This document shows positions 52,726 to 61,477 of a stretch of DNA of 64,000 bases, piece by piece (the stretch's first letter is position 1; each line of letters opens with the position of its first letter). Under the pieces are notes generated by a model. The model did not search any database. It saw only the letters and a list, made by a program, of their open reading frames with translations, and was not told the origin of the DNA. Origin of the DNA: Thermohalobacter berrensis. GTDB taxonomy: Bacteria > Bacillota > Clostridia > Tissierellales > Thermohalobacteraceae. The DNA is taken from positions 1 to 64,000 of the forward strand of contig NZ_MCIB01000040.1 of NCBI RefSeq assembly GCF_003609645.1. The letters are read 5' to 3'. Position numbers and translations under genes: made by a program.

Positions 52726-53919
52726 TTATTTTTTAAATACCTCTATTACCCTATCAAGCATACCCTTCATGTATGCTATTGCTATTCCGTAATTTGTTAT
52801 AGGTACATTTTGAGATCTAGCTCTTATTATTCTTGTCATCATCTTCTTTCTGTTAAACATACAAGCACCACAATGAACTATTAGATTGTATTCTGTTAAA
52901 TCCTCAGGATAATCTACTCCAGCATTAACTGTTATATCTAAATCTACACCAGTCCTCTCTCTAAGCCAGTTAGGTATCTTTTCACGGCCAATATCTCCTT
53001 TAAGAGGACGATGAGTACAAGATTCTGCAATTAAAACCTTATCTCCTGATTTTAGCTTGTCAATATGCTTTGCACCTTCTATTAAAGTATCTAGATCTCC
53101 TTTATACCTTGCCATAAGGATAGAGAAGGATGTTAAAGGTACATCTTTAGGAAGAATCTTATTAACCTTTGGGAAAACCTGAGAGTCTGTAATTACTAAA
53201 TCAGGCTTTTTATTTAGTACCTTTAGTATATCCTCAAGCTCACTATCCTTTACAGTTAAGGCAAGTCCGTCATGGTCAAGTATATCCCTTATAGTTTGAA
53301 CTTGAGGTAGGATTAATCTACCCTTTGGTGCTTGAATATCCTGTGGTGCCACTAGTACTACTGTATCCTTAGGCTTAATTATGTCTCCAACTATATATTT
53401 CTTTTCAAAATCCTTAGGTGCATGGATTTGGATAGCCTCTTTAAGTTTACCTATATTAATCTTATCCTTTGCACTTACTTTGACAAAAGGTATATCAAAC
53501 TTATCTTCTAAAGCCTTACTATCAATATCCTTTATATCTATTTTATTTATTACACCAATTATAGGTACTTCCCTTTTCTTAAGTTCACTATACCATTCTT
53601 TTTCTAGAGAAATGTCTTCATCTACAGAGTTAAAAACCAATAGGGCAAGGTCAGTTTTATCCATTACCTCTTTAGTCTTTTTAATCCTTAGTTCACCAAC
53701 TGCTCCCTCATCATCAAGACCTGCAGTATCTATAATAACTACAGGACCTATTGGTAAAAGTTCCATTGCTTTATATACTGGATCTGTTGTAGTACCTGCT
53801 ACTTCAGATACTACTGCTATACTTTGCCCTGTAATTGCATTAATTAAAGTAGATTTTCCCGAGTTTCTCTTACCAAATATGGCTATGTGCATTCTATTAG
53901 CCTTTGGTGTGTTCATCAT
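52726..53919 (-). CDS. hydF: [FeFe]-hydrogenase maturation GTPase HydF
   Basis: Scaffold on which the 2Fe subcluster of [FeFe] hydrogenase is built. The N-terminal GTPase domain has the P loop GKRNSGKST (15-24), G3 DTAGL and G4 NKID. The C-terminal part has the cluster-binding pattern C-x-H (CTHRPLKGD) followed by H-C-x-x-C (HCGACMFNRKK). At 397 aa it is full length. It is the third gene of the minus-strand maturation operon, 30 nt after hydG. No hydrogenase gene and no hydE are in the window. Confidence 0.95.
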   Translation of the reverse strand: MMNTPKANRMHIAIFGKRNSGKSTLINAITGQSIAVVSEVAGTTTDPVYKAMELLPIGPVVIIDTAGLDDEGAVGELRIKKTKEVMDKTDLALLVFNSVDEDISLEKEWYSELKKREVPIIGVINKIDIKDIDSKALEDKFDIPFVKVSAKDKINIGKLKEAIQIHAPKDFEKKYIVGDIIKPKDTVVLVAPQDIQAPKGRLILPQVQTIRDILDHDGLALTVKDSELEDILKVLNKKPDLVITDSQVFPKVNKILPKDVPLTSFSILMARYKGDLDTLIEGAKHIDKLKSGDKVLIAESCTHRPLKGDIGREKIPNWLRERTGVDLDITVNAGVDYPEDLTEYNLIVHCGACMFNRKKMMTRIIRARSQNVPITNYGIAIAYMKGMLDRVIEVFKK

Positions 53920-53949
53920 AAGTAATCTTCCTTTCGTAAGTTTTTTATT

Positions 53950-55365
53950 TTATATTCTTATATCCCTTTCACCTTTTTCTAACCTTTCTAAGAATTTTAA
54001 AGTTGCCTTTTTAGAAGCTTCTTTAGGGATTCTTTCTAATGCCCTTTTAATAGTTTCTTCACCTATTTCCTTTAACTCATCATCTGCATAGTCAAGTAAG
54101 AATTCTTTAAAGGTTAATAGTGCGTTTGGAAGGCAAACATTATGAATCTGACCATTTTTAGCAAGCCTCATAAACCTTTCTCCTGTTCTTCCTTCCCTAT
54201 AGCAAGCAGTACAATAGCTTGGTATATAGTCTGACTTACATAAGCTTTTTAGAATTTCCATTGGGGAACGATGGTCTTCAACTTCAAATTGAGGTTTGTT
54301 ATTAACTTTTTCCTTACTATATTCCTTTAGATATCCACCGACACCTGTGCAAGAACCTGCACTTATTTGTGATATTCCTAAGGATATTACCTCATCCCTA
54401 AACTCTGGAGCTTCTCTAGTAGAAAGTATCATGCCAGTGTATGGAACTGCTAATCTGATTATAGCTACTATTTTCTTGAAATCTTCATCTGATACAAGGT
54501 GTGGGAATTTATCTACATCAACCCCTAAAGCAGACCTAAGTCTAGGAACTGATATTGTATGGGGGCCTACTCCATAGGTTCTATCAAGGTGTTCTGAATG
54601 CATTAAAAGTGCTATTGTTTCATATTTGAAATCATAAAGGCCATAAAGCACTCCAAGCCCTACATCATCAATTCCACCTTGGAAGGCTCTATCCATTGCA
54701 GTTGTGTGCCAGTCGTAGTCATGCTTAGGTCCAGTTGGATGCATTTTCTCATATGTTGGTTTATGATATGTTTCTTGGAATAATATATATGTTCCAATCT
54801 CTGCTTCCTTTAATTTTTTATAATTTTCAACAGTAGTAGCTGCTATATTTACATTAATTCTTCTTATACTTCCATTATCAAACTTTAGTGAATATATGTT
54901 TTCTATACATTCTAGGATATAATCTATAGTACAGTTATTAGGATCTTCTCCCGCTTCTAGTGCCAGTCTCTTATGTCCTAGAGATTCTAATATTCTAACT
55001 TCCTCTTTTAATTCATCCATCGTAAGCTTTTTTCTTTTAAAGTCCTTATTAGAGTGTTTATATCCACAGTACTCACAGTTATTTACACAATAATTGCTTA
55101 CATATAAAGGAGCAAATAGAACTATTCTTTTTCCATAAATTTTTTCTTTAATATGTCTTGCTGTTTCGAACATTTCCTCAAGTATATCTTTGTCTTGAAT
55201 ATTAAGTAGTACTGCAGCTTCCTTATGGGTTAACCCTTTTGCCTCCTTTGCCTTATTAAGTATATCTCTAACATAACCTTTATCTTTTGCTTTCTTTTCC
55301 CCAAACTCCATGGCTTCTAATATTTTTGAATGAACAATAAAATCTTCAGCTTTAATTTCTCTCAT
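53950..55365 (-). CDS. hydG: [FeFe]-hydrogenase maturation radical SAM enzyme HydG
   Basis: Splits tyrosine to give the CO and CN ligands of the hydrogenase H cluster. The radical SAM cluster is C93-xxx-C97-xx-C100 (YCVNNCEYCGY). The C-terminal auxiliary cluster motif is exactly C-x2-C-x22-C, from CTACYREG to NVCLP, which separates HydG from the tyrosine lyase ThiH. At 471 aa it is full length. It lies between the TM1266-type gene and hydF. Confidence 0.96.
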   Translation of the reverse strand: MREIKAEDFIVHSKILEAMEFGEKKAKDKGYVRDILNKAKEAKGLTHKEAAVLLNIQDKDILEEMFETARHIKEKIYGKRIVLFAPLYVSNYCVNNCEYCGYKHSNKDFKRKKLTMDELKEEVRILESLGHKRLALEAGEDPNNCTIDYILECIENIYSLKFDNGSIRRINVNIAATTVENYKKLKEAEIGTYILFQETYHKPTYEKMHPTGPKHDYDWHTTAMDRAFQGGIDDVGLGVLYGLYDFKYETIALLMHSEHLDRTYGVGPHTISVPRLRSALGVDVDKFPHLVSDEDFKKIVAIIRLAVPYTGMILSTREAPEFRDEVISLGISQISAGSCTGVGGYLKEYSKEKVNNKPQFEVEDHRSPMEILKSLCKSDYIPSYCTACYREGRTGERFMRLAKNGQIHNVCLPNALLTFKEFLLDYADDELKEIGEETIKRALERIPKEASKKATLKFLERLEKGERDIRI

Positions 55366-55405
55366 TATAAAAACCTCCTAATTAAAGTAATTAATAATTA
55401 AAATT

Positions 55406-55651
55406 TTAAACCTTAGTTAATGCTGACTTTACACTAACTTCCTTTATTCTTCCTAACTTCCCTGTCATAGCGCTTATTTCATCTGAAGTACCATCAACTA
55501 TTAGTGATATAACTGATAAATTTTTTTCTTTGTAGGGTATTCCCATTCTTCCTACGATAATATGGGCATACTCATGAAGAATATCATTTACTTTATTTGC
55601 GTTTTCAATATTTTCTACTACAATTCCCACTATACCTATTCTTTTTTGCAT
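55406..55651 (-). CDS. TM1266 family iron-only hydrogenase system regulator
   Basis: An 81-residue ACT-like protein of the TM1266 family, often the first gene of [FeFe]-hydrogenase maturation operons: MQKRIGIVGIVVENIENANKVND at the start and YKEKNLSVISLIVDGTSDEISAMTGKLGRI in the middle. It probably forms a small multimer and may bind a ligand; regulation of hydrogenase genes is assumed from context. The ATG follows GTGGGGTG. It lies 40 nt before hydG. Confidence 0.92.
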   Translation of the reverse strand: MQKRIGIVGIVVENIENANKVNDILHEYAHIIVGRMGIPYKEKNLSVISLIVDGTSDEISAMTGKLGRIKEVSVKSALTKV

Positions 55652-55670
55652 ATAATCACCCCACTAGAGT

Positions 55671-55700
55671 AATTTACAATTTACAGTTGATAATTAAGAA
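55671..55700. repeat. TTGACAATT-type block before the hydrogenase maturation operon
   Basis: AATTTACAATTTACAGTTGA and flanking bases match the dispersed block seen at 43470 and 59402. It lies between the leader terminator and the first gene. Confidence 0.55.
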
Positions 55701-55702
55701 GA

Positions 55703-55939
55703 AGCAAAAAAGCCTTCCAAGTAAAATTGGAAGGCTTTTAGGCATACTAATTCTATAGAAAAACTAGGATATAAAAAGCACAGTAAGTCCTAGTTTTATG
55801 TATTCATACTACTCCTATTTGTCCTTCTCCTTTTACTCGGTAAAACCTCGTAATCAGGTTGGATTTGTATAAACATCCATTATACCGGAAGTGGTTTCCA
55901 GTACAACAGAGGATTGTTAAATTTAAATCAAACTTTTCA
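55703..55939 (-). ncRNA. Structured leader RNA or small RNA, unclassified
   Basis: A minus-strand transcript can be drawn from a good promoter (55974-55946) to a strong terminator (55741-55706). In between lie consecutive hairpins: an 11-bp stem TTGTACTGGAA-ACCAC-TTCCGGTATAA with G-U pairs, TGGAT/ATCCA, AACCT-GATTACG-AGGTT, TTTTAC-CGA-GTAAAA, and AAAACTAGGA/TCCTAGTTTT (55797-55760). The hydrogenase maturation operon follows in the same direction without an evident promoter of its own. It may be an attenuated leader or an independent small RNA. I do not recognise a known class. Confidence 0.6.
55706..55741 (-). terminator. Terminator of the leader RNA
   Basis: On the minus strand AAAAGCCTTCCAA pairs with TTGGAAGGCTTTT over a 6-nt loop and continues TTGC, with T6 in all. 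It stands about 55 nt before the first gene of the operon, as an attenuator would. Confidence 0.85.
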
Positions 55940-55945
55940 TTAATA

Positions 55946-55974
55946 ATTATATCAAACTTTTAAATGATTGTCTA
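55946..55974 (-). promoter_or_regulatory. Promoter of the leader RNA
   Basis: On the minus strand TAGACA, a 17-nt spacer and a perfect TATAAT. The predicted start is near 55939. Confidence 0.7.
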
Positions 55975-56152
55975 TTTTAATTTTATTAATATAATATGTA
56001 ATAATATTACAATAATCCTAAATTAATTTTACTATATGAATAAAATACAAATTAATACATAATAATGGTATATATACAAATATACCTATTTGACATACTG
56101 TTATTATTTCTGTATAATATATATTTGTCAAACAAAAAACTTAATAAATTAC

Positions 56153-56246
56153 GGAGAGGTGGCCGAGTCTGGCTGAAGGCGCTCGCCTGGAAAGCGGGTA
56201 GGCAGTTAACGCTGTCTCGCGGGTTCAAATCCCGCCCTCTCCGCCA
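56153..56246 (+). tRNA. tRNA-Ser (anticodon GGA)
   Basis: A class II tRNA with a long variable arm: acceptor GGAGAGG pairs with CCTCTCC, anticodon loop CTGGAAA, variable stem GGTAGGCAGTTAACGCTGTCTC region, T arm GGGTTCAAATCCC. The discriminator is G and CCA is encoded. It reads TCC and TCT codons. Confidence 0.96.
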
Positions 56247-56258
56247 GTAATAAAGTTT

Positions 56259-56524
56259 GCCGTGCTAGACGGGGAGGTAGCGGTGCCCTGTAACCTGCAA
56301 TCCGCTATAGCAGGGTCGATGCCTGGCTGAGGCTTACTTCTGTGAGGTCTGCCCTAAGTAAGTGGTTATGACGATTGGGTCCTGCGCAATAGAATCCCAT
56401 GAACCCCGTCAGGTCCGGAAGGAAGCAGCGGTAAGTGGGTACTTCTATGTGCCGCAGGGGTGCCTGGTCTGAGCTAACTGCTTAGGTAACGCTCGGAGTA
56501 GTAAGTCGATGTCAGGTGCACGGC
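56259..56524 (+). ncRNA. ffs: Signal recognition particle RNA (large type)
   Basis: The 266-nt RNA of the bacterial SRP. The ends pair (GCCGTGC with GCACGGC). The conserved helix 8 core GTCAGGTCCGGAAGGAAGCA lies at 56408-56427. The Alu-type 5' domain and long body mark the Gram-positive large form. tRNA-Ser before it and dnaX after it reproduce the order known from Bacillus. Confidence 0.95.
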
Positions 56525-56537
56525 TAAAATTTTAAAG

Positions 56538-56569
56538 AAACTATGGTTTTATGCCATAGTTTTTTTATT
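56538..56569 (+). terminator. Terminator of SRP RNA
   Basis: AAACTATGG pairs with CCATAGTTT over a 7-nt loop and is followed by T4-ATTT. Confidence 0.88.
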
Positions 56570-56700
56570 TATATATTGGTTAAAATAAATGATAAACTGT
56601 TAGGAATTAATAATAATTACATACCAATTCTTTATTGGAACTGTATTTTCTTTCTGATATAATTATTAATATATCTAAAGATAAGGTTGAAGGTGGTCAA

Positions 56701-58344
56701 ATGGCATATCAAGCTATTTATAGAAAATTCAGACCAAAAACTTTTGATGAAGTTTTAGGACAGGAACATGTTACTACAATATTAAAAAACCAAATAACTA
56801 GTGATAATATAGCACATGCTTATCTTTTCTCTGGTACAAGGGGTACAGGGAAAACATCTACAGCTAAAGTATTTGCAAGGGCTGTAAACTGCTTAAATAA
56901 TAGTGATGGTAATCCTTGTAACCAGTGTGAAGTATGTAAGGGTATACTTAATGACAGTATAATGGATATAGTTGAGATGGACGCAGCGTCAAACAATAGT
57001 GTTGATGATATAAGAGAATTGAGAGAGAAGGTAAAATATCCTCCTTCTAAAGGAAGATTTAAGGTATATATAATTGACGAGGTCCATATGCTATCAAAGG
57101 GAGCATTTAATGCCCTTTTAAAAACACTGGAAGAGCCTCCAGAACATCTTTTATTTATTCTTGCTACTACCGAGCCTCAGAGACTTCCAGCTACTATATT
57201 GTCAAGGTGTCAGAGATTTGATTTCAAGAGGATAACTATTGACAATATTGTAAAAAATATGATGGAAATATGTGATGAATTAGGGATTGAAGCAGAAGAG
57301 AGAGCCCTTCGTCTTATTGCCCGAAATTCAGATGGAGCAATGAGGGATGCATTAAGTATATTGGACCAATGTGTATCTTTTTCAGATAAGAAAATAACCT
57401 ATGAATACGTTCTTTCCATATTAGGAACTGTTAATAATGACTTTATTTTCGATATTACAAATAGTATAATAGAAAAAGATTTAGATAAAACTTTACAATT
57501 AATAGATACAATAGTTGAAAATGGTAAAGATATTACTCAGTTTATAAAAGATTTGATAACACATTTTAGAAATTTAATGATAGCAAAATCATCAGATAAA
57601 TTGGAAAATATAATAGATTTATCCGAGGAATTATTAGAAGAAATCAAAGAACAGGCAACAAGAATTAATTTAAGTAGTATTATAAGGACTATAAACATAC
57701 TGTCTGAGGCAGAAAATAAGAGTAAATGGTCGTCACAACCTAGAATTATACTAGAGGTAGCTATTATAAAATTATTAAAACCTTCCTCAGATTTAAGTGT
57801 AGAGGGACTTATAGAGAGGATAAATCAATTAGAAGAAAAGCTAAAAGGTGGAACTATTAGTGTTGTAAAAACTAAAAAGGAAGCTAAAGTAGAAAAATCT
57901 AAAGATAACTATCAAAAGCAAACCATAAATATAGAGGAAAAAGCCAAAGAAAAAATAGAAACTAAAACTAAAAAGGATTCATCAAACAATACTTCTGGAA
58001 ATATAGATATAAACAAAGTATCAAAATCTTGGCCAGATATTTTAAAAAGAATTAAAAAGGATAGGATTAGTATACATGCACTTTTAATGGAGGGTAAACC
58101 AACCAGTTTAGAAAATGGAATACTAACTATATCTTTTGATGAAGGCTTCGGTTTTCATAAAGATGCAGTAGAAAAGAAGGGAAATAGGGAATATATAGAG
58201 AAGGTAATTAGTGATTATTATGGTATTGAATTAAAGATAAAGCCTGTTATGGCTGGTGAAACAGCCCCAAGTGAAAAGGATCAAGATATAGTTAATCAGG
58301 TTATAGACATATTTGGAGAAGACATTGTTGAAATTGAAGAATAA
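56701..58344 (+). CDS. dnaX: DNA polymerase III subunit gamma/tau
   Basis: Clamp-loader ATPase of the replisome. Walker A is SGTRGTGKTSTAK near residue 43. The zinc module is CNQCEVCKG with an earlier cysteine in AVNCL, and Walker B is VYIIDEVHML. The SRC motif is in LSRCQRFDF. The C-terminal half (about 365-440) is a Lys/Glu-rich linker before the tau-specific end. I place the start at ATG 56701 (MAYQAIYRKFRPKTF), behind AGGTGG; the upstream extension is AT-rich and not family-like. It has 547 aa. Next are ebfC and recR. Confidence 0.95.
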   Translation: MAYQAIYRKFRPKTFDEVLGQEHVTTILKNQITSDNIAHAYLFSGTRGTGKTSTAKVFARAVNCLNNSDGNPCNQCEVCKGILNDSIMDIVEMDAASNNSVDDIRELREKVKYPPSKGRFKVYIIDEVHMLSKGAFNALLKTLEEPPEHLLFILATTEPQRLPATILSRCQRFDFKRITIDNIVKNMMEICDELGIEAEERALRLIARNSDGAMRDALSILDQCVSFSDKKITYEYVLSILGTVNNDFIFDITNSIIEKDLDKTLQLIDTIVENGKDITQFIKDLITHFRNLMIAKSSDKLENIIDLSEELLEEIKEQATRINLSSIIRTINILSEAENKSKWSSQPRIILEVAIIKLLKPSSDLSVEGLIERINQLEEKLKGGTISVVKTKKEAKVEKSKDNYQKQTINIEEKAKEKIETKTKKDSSNNTSGNIDINKVSKSWPDILKRIKKDRISIHALLMEGKPTSLENGILTISFDEGFGFHKDAVEKKGNREYIEKVISDYYGIELKIKPVMAGETAPSEKDQDIVNQVIDIFGEDIVEIEE

Positions 58345-58415
58345 TTACAAGTGTAGTTATGTTGAATTAGAAATATAAAATTAAATTATTAGATAAATAA
58401 AGGAGGATGATTTAA

Positions 58416-58745
58416 ATGGCAAGATTCCCAGGTATGGGAAATATGAATAAAATGATGAAACAGGTCCAAAAAATGCAAAAGAAAATGGCAGAAATGCAAA
58501 AAGAATTAGAAGAAAAAGAGGTTGAAGCAAGTGCAGGTGGTGGAGCAATTACTGTAAAGGTTAATGGTAAAAAAGAAGTATTAGATATAAACATAGATAA
58601 GGATGTTGTAGATCCAGATGATGTAGAAATGCTTCAAGATTTAATTATAGCTGCTACAAATGAGGCACTAAGAAAGGCCGAAGAAATGGTATCAAGTGAA
58701 ATGCAAAAAATCACAGGAGGAATGAATATACCAGGCTTATTCTAG
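58416..58745 (+). CDS. YbaB/EbfC family nucleoid-associated protein
   Basis: A 109-residue DNA-binding dimer. The N-terminal coiled helix ([22 protein letters not shown]) and the central strand [22 protein letters not shown] are the family pattern. Between dnaX and recR, as in most bacteria, so a role linked to replication or recombination is likely. RBS AGGAGG precedes the ATG by eight bases. Confidence 0.95.
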   Translation: MARFPGMGNMNKMMKQVQKMQKKMAEMQKELEEKEVEASAGGGAITVKVNGKKEVLDINIDKDVVDPDDVEMLQDLIIAATNEALRKAEEMVSSEMQKITGGMNIPGLF

Positions 58746-58785
58746 TGATTTAAGATATAAAACTTGTATATGAAAATCTAAAGGG

Positions 58786-59394
58786 ATGAGTGATATGGAA
58801 TATTTTGCATCACCTGTTGCCAGGCTTATAGAAGAATTTTCTAAATTGCCTGGAGTAGGTAAGAAAACAGCTCAGAGACTTGCTTTTTATGTATTAAATA
58901 TGGATAAAAATGAAGCAGTAAGCCTTGCTAATGCTATAGTTAATGCTAAGGAAAAAATAAAATATTGTAATATATGTAGCAATTTAACAGATGGTGATAT
59001 TTGCTATATATGTAGAGATAAAAGAAGAGACCAGACCACTATCTGTGTAGTTGAAGACCCTAGAGATATTATTGCAATGGAAAAAACTAAAGAATACAAA
59101 GGGTTATACCATGTATTACATGGAAGTATATCTCCAATGGATGGTATAGGGCCTGAAGATATAAGAATTAAGGAACTGCTTCACAGAATACAGGGTTCTG
59201 ATGTAAAGGAAGTAATACTTGCTACTAACCCTACAATAGAAGGTGAAGCAACAGCAATGTACATTTCTAAGCTTTTAAAGCCTATGGGTATAAAGACTAC
59301 GAGAATAGCCCATGGAATTCCAGTAGGTGGAGATTTAGAATATGCTGATGAAGTTACGTTATCAAGGGCTTTAGAAGGTAGAAGGGAAATTTAG
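58786..59394 (+). CDS. recR: Recombination protein RecR
   Basis: Ring-forming DNA clamp of the RecFOR repair pathway. An N-terminal helix-hairpin-helix ([17 protein letters not shown]), the zinc finger [18 protein letters not shown] (four cysteines, about 64-80) and the Toprim domain (about 88-180: [14 protein letters not shown]) are all present. The 202-aa length is normal. It is last in the dnaX-ebfC-recR cluster. Confidence 0.96.
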   Translation: MSDMEYFASPVARLIEEFSKLPGVGKKTAQRLAFYVLNMDKNEAVSLANAIVNAKEKIKYCNICSNLTDGDICYICRDKRRDQTTICVVEDPRDIIAMEKTKEYKGLYHVLHGSISPMDGIGPEDIRIKELLHRIQGSDVKEVILATNPTIEGEATAMYISKLLKPMGIKTTRIAHGIPVGGDLEYADEVTLSRALEGRREI

Positions 59395-59401
59395 AAATAT
59401 A

Positions 59402-59475
59402 ATTGACAATGGACAATTGGGAATTGACAATTAAAAATACAGATTGAGAAAGTAGCGCAGACTTTAGTCTGCGCT
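59402..59475. repeat. Dispersed repeat block with GTAGCGCAGACT palindrome
   Basis: A TTGACAATT-type block (59402-59434) is followed by GTAGCGCAGACTTTAGTCTGCGC (59452-59474). The same pair of parts occurs at 13042-13097. Here the last three bases of the palindrome and the T run are lost, so it is a weaker terminator for recR. Confidence 0.75.
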
Positions 59476-59654
59476 TATTTAATACTTTCTTTTAAAAAGA
59501 AATATAATATTAAAAATAATTAAATAAATAGAAATTTATAAAGGAGAATCATGTATTAAGTGGAATTCTTTTATAGTACCTTTTAAAGGAGTGGCTTTAT
59601 TTCTGTTATGTGTTTCAAAAAAGTCAAAATTAACTAGAAGAAGGTGATATACAT

Positions 59655-59963
59655 TTGAATTTTTCAACATGGATTAGTATATATATGCCATTATTTGTAG
59701 TGTTCTTTATCATTCTGCCACACCAAAATAAAATTAGAAAATATATATTATTTAAAATCAAAAGGAGAAAGGGGTTAATAACTATGAGTAATGATGTAAT
59801 AAAAAAATATATAGGGAAAAAATGTAAAATAACTACAGGGTCCCTTGGTACAACAGTAGTAGGTAAAATAGTTGAAGTAAAGGAAAACTGGATTGAAGTT
59901 GAAACTAGAAAGGGTAATGAGTTGATAAATGCTGACTTTGTACAGAGCATCAAGATAAAATAG
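59655..59963 (+). CDS. Small membrane-anchored protein, DUF6897-like
   Basis: A 102-residue protein: an N-terminal hydrophobic helix (about 3-22), a basic turn (RKYILFKIKRRKG) and a C-terminal soluble domain MSNDVIKKYIGKKCKITTGSLGTTVVGKIVEVKENWIEV with an Sm/LSm-like beta pattern. TTG 59655 follows AAGGTGAT. The domain could also start at the internal ATG 59784 (AAGGGGT nearby), giving a 59-aa soluble form. The family call is by impression and the function is unknown. Confidence 0.65.
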   Translation: MNFSTWISIYMPLFVVFFIILPHQNKIRKYILFKIKRRKGLITMSNDVIKKYIGKKCKITTGSLGTTVVGKIVEVKENWIEVETRKGNELINADFVQSIKIK

Positions 59964-59972
59964 GCTTTATAA

Positions 59973-60158
59973 ATGTATATATCCCTTTTATTAAGTGAAA
60001 TTGATTATAATAAATATTCGAAGCTTGTATAAAAGAAGAAGGATTTAATTCAACCTGGTGATTTTGATATACTGAAAGATTCATTTGACGTTGTTAAATA
60101 TATTGAGAATAAAGAAAATAGGGGATTTTTTGCAACTTATATTTTCCAAAAGAAGTAG
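59973..60158 (+). pseudogene. Remnant gene with in-frame TAA
   Basis: From ATG 59973 one frame reads MYISLLLSEIDYNKYSKLV, then TAA (60030-60032), then KKKDLIQPGDFDILKDSFDVV, and ends FATYIFQKK at TAG 60158. The composition is protein-like on both sides of the stop. No family is recognised and no good ribosome binding site is seen. A broken small gene is the simplest reading. Confidence 0.45.
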
Positions 60159-60271
60159 ACTTATACCATAATATTTAACAATGAGTTAGCATGAAATATT
60201 AACTAATAATCTTTATACTTTATTTTTTAGTGCTATATTAAAAAGAAAAGCATATATTTAGGAGAATCAAT

Positions 60272-60589
60272 ATGAATTTACAAGATATTCAACACAAGAT
60301 AGACAAATTTACTAAAGAAAAAGCTATAAATTCAAGGGTTGACATTAGAATAATTGATCTGGCTTCAGAAGTTGGAGAATTATCTAAGGAAGTTCTAAAA
60401 GGAACTGATTATGGTAATAAAAAATTTGAGAAAACAAAAGAATGGAAAAGTGAACTTGGAGATGTACTATTTTCCCTTATATGTATTGCTAATGAAACTA
60501 ATACTGATTTAGAAGAATGTTTAAATTCTGTACTTAACAAATATGAAGAAAGATTTAAAAATAAAGGTGATTTAGGTTCTAGCAAGTAG
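60272..60589 (+). CDS. MazG-like nucleotide pyrophosphohydrolase
   Basis: A 105-residue all-alpha NTP pyrophosphohydrolase. The metal-binding pattern is E-V-G-E-L (LASEVGELSKEVL, about 29-41) and E-L-G-D-V (SELGDVLFSLICIANET, about 65-81). Such enzymes clear unusual nucleotides. RBS AGGAG precedes the ATG. It appears to stand alone. Confidence 0.85.
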   Translation: MNLQDIQHKIDKFTKEKAINSRVDIRIIDLASEVGELSKEVLKGTDYGNKKFEKTKEWKSELGDVLFSLICIANETNTDLEECLNSVLNKYEERFKNKGDLGSSK

Positions 60590-60657
60590 ATAAGTTAAAC
60601 TCAATACTTCAATTGAATATTCTGGAATAAATGGGAGTTAAGATAGTTTCCTATACA

Positions 60658-60873
60658 CTAATAATATTGATTTAGGGTTGATTTAGCACTAAACAAGCCT
60701 TTATAATGAATAGCCCTTGATTTATGATAGTATTCTAATTCTGCATACTTATAATATAAATCATGTTTGTCTGCATTAGCCATCTTCATTCTAGCATAAT
60801 GTTCTGAAAATGCTGCATGCTGTAGAAATTTTTCTTGATAATATCGTACATTAAGCATTTGATTATATTTCAT
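60658..60873 (-). CDS. Small Tyr/His-rich protein of unknown function
   Basis: A 71-residue helical protein, rich in Tyr, His, Met and Lys (YYQEKFLQHAAFSEHYARMKM, then YYKYAELEYYHKSRAIHYKG). I recognise no family. AAGGGGTT stands ahead of the ATG. It lies near sporulation genes, but there is no direct link. Confidence 0.6.
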   Translation of the reverse strand: MKYNQMLNVRYYQEKFLQHAAFSEHYARMKMANADKHDLYYKYAELEYYHKSRAIHYKGLFSAKSTLNQYY

Positions 60874-60996
60874 TCTTTAAACCCCTTAATAGCTTATTTA
60901 ATAACAATATATCAAATAAACCAATTGATGTTATACATTAGGGAAAATTAATAAAAATATTATTTGAAAATGTTAATTTTTTATCAAAAATCATTA

Positions 60997-61026
60997 AAGC
61001 CAATAACTTAAAGTTATTGGCTTTAT
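60997..61026 (-). terminator. Terminator after the Spo0E-like gene
   Basis: AAAGCCAATAACTT pairs with AAGTTATTGGCTTT over a short loop. On the minus strand it follows the stop codon directly. Confidence 0.8.
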
Positions 61027-61028
61027 AT

Positions 61029-61208
61029 CTATATTAAACCAATTTTTTTATGGAAATTGTTTAAAACTCTATCTAGTTGTTGACTTACTGATATAACTTC
61101 AGGATCTAGCAAATTATTCTTATTCTTTATTAAATAATGTAATCTCCTTCGTAAACATTCCATCTTATTCATTTCATTTTTTGCCTTATTAATATCATAA
61201 TCCTCCAT
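61029..61208 (-). CDS. Spo0E-like sporulation regulatory aspartyl phosphatase
   Basis: A 59-residue two-helix protein of the Spo0E family, which dephosphorylates Spo0A-P and so delays sporulation. The signature S-Q-x-L-D is SQQLDRVLNNFHK near residue 42. ATG 61208 follows AAGGTGAT; an upstream in-frame start lacks a site. It supports the organism being a spore former. Confidence 0.88.
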   Translation of the reverse strand: MEDYDINKAKNEMNKMECLRRRLHYLIKNKNNLLDPEVISVSQQLDRVLNNFHKKIGLI

Positions 61209-61477
61209 GAAATCACCTTCCAAAGATAGATATAAGATAATTTATCAATAAAACTATAAATTCCTTATAAACACACGGAGAGTATTATATAACAATATTT
61301 TGTAAAACTCAATACTATTTTGTAAAAATAGTAGATAATTAGAAAAAAACTGATCCTTTAGTCTTCATGCAAATAGGGACGTTTTCACAAGCTCTACTTA
61401 AATTTTTAATAACTTAGAAGTATAAAAAGTTTAAAATTGTAAACAATTATGTCTAAAAAAGGGTTGGGGGTAAAATT

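Noticed and set aside
53381-54091. Open frame of 236 codons opposite hydF and hydG
   Set aside because: Shadow frame across two well-supported genes; Ser/Ile/Leu-rich with no motif or start signal.
55703-55939. 6S RNA or tmRNA
   Set aside because: There is no clear pairing of the two ends around a central bubble, and no tRNA-like TTCGAATCC end; a leader with consecutive hairpins fits better.
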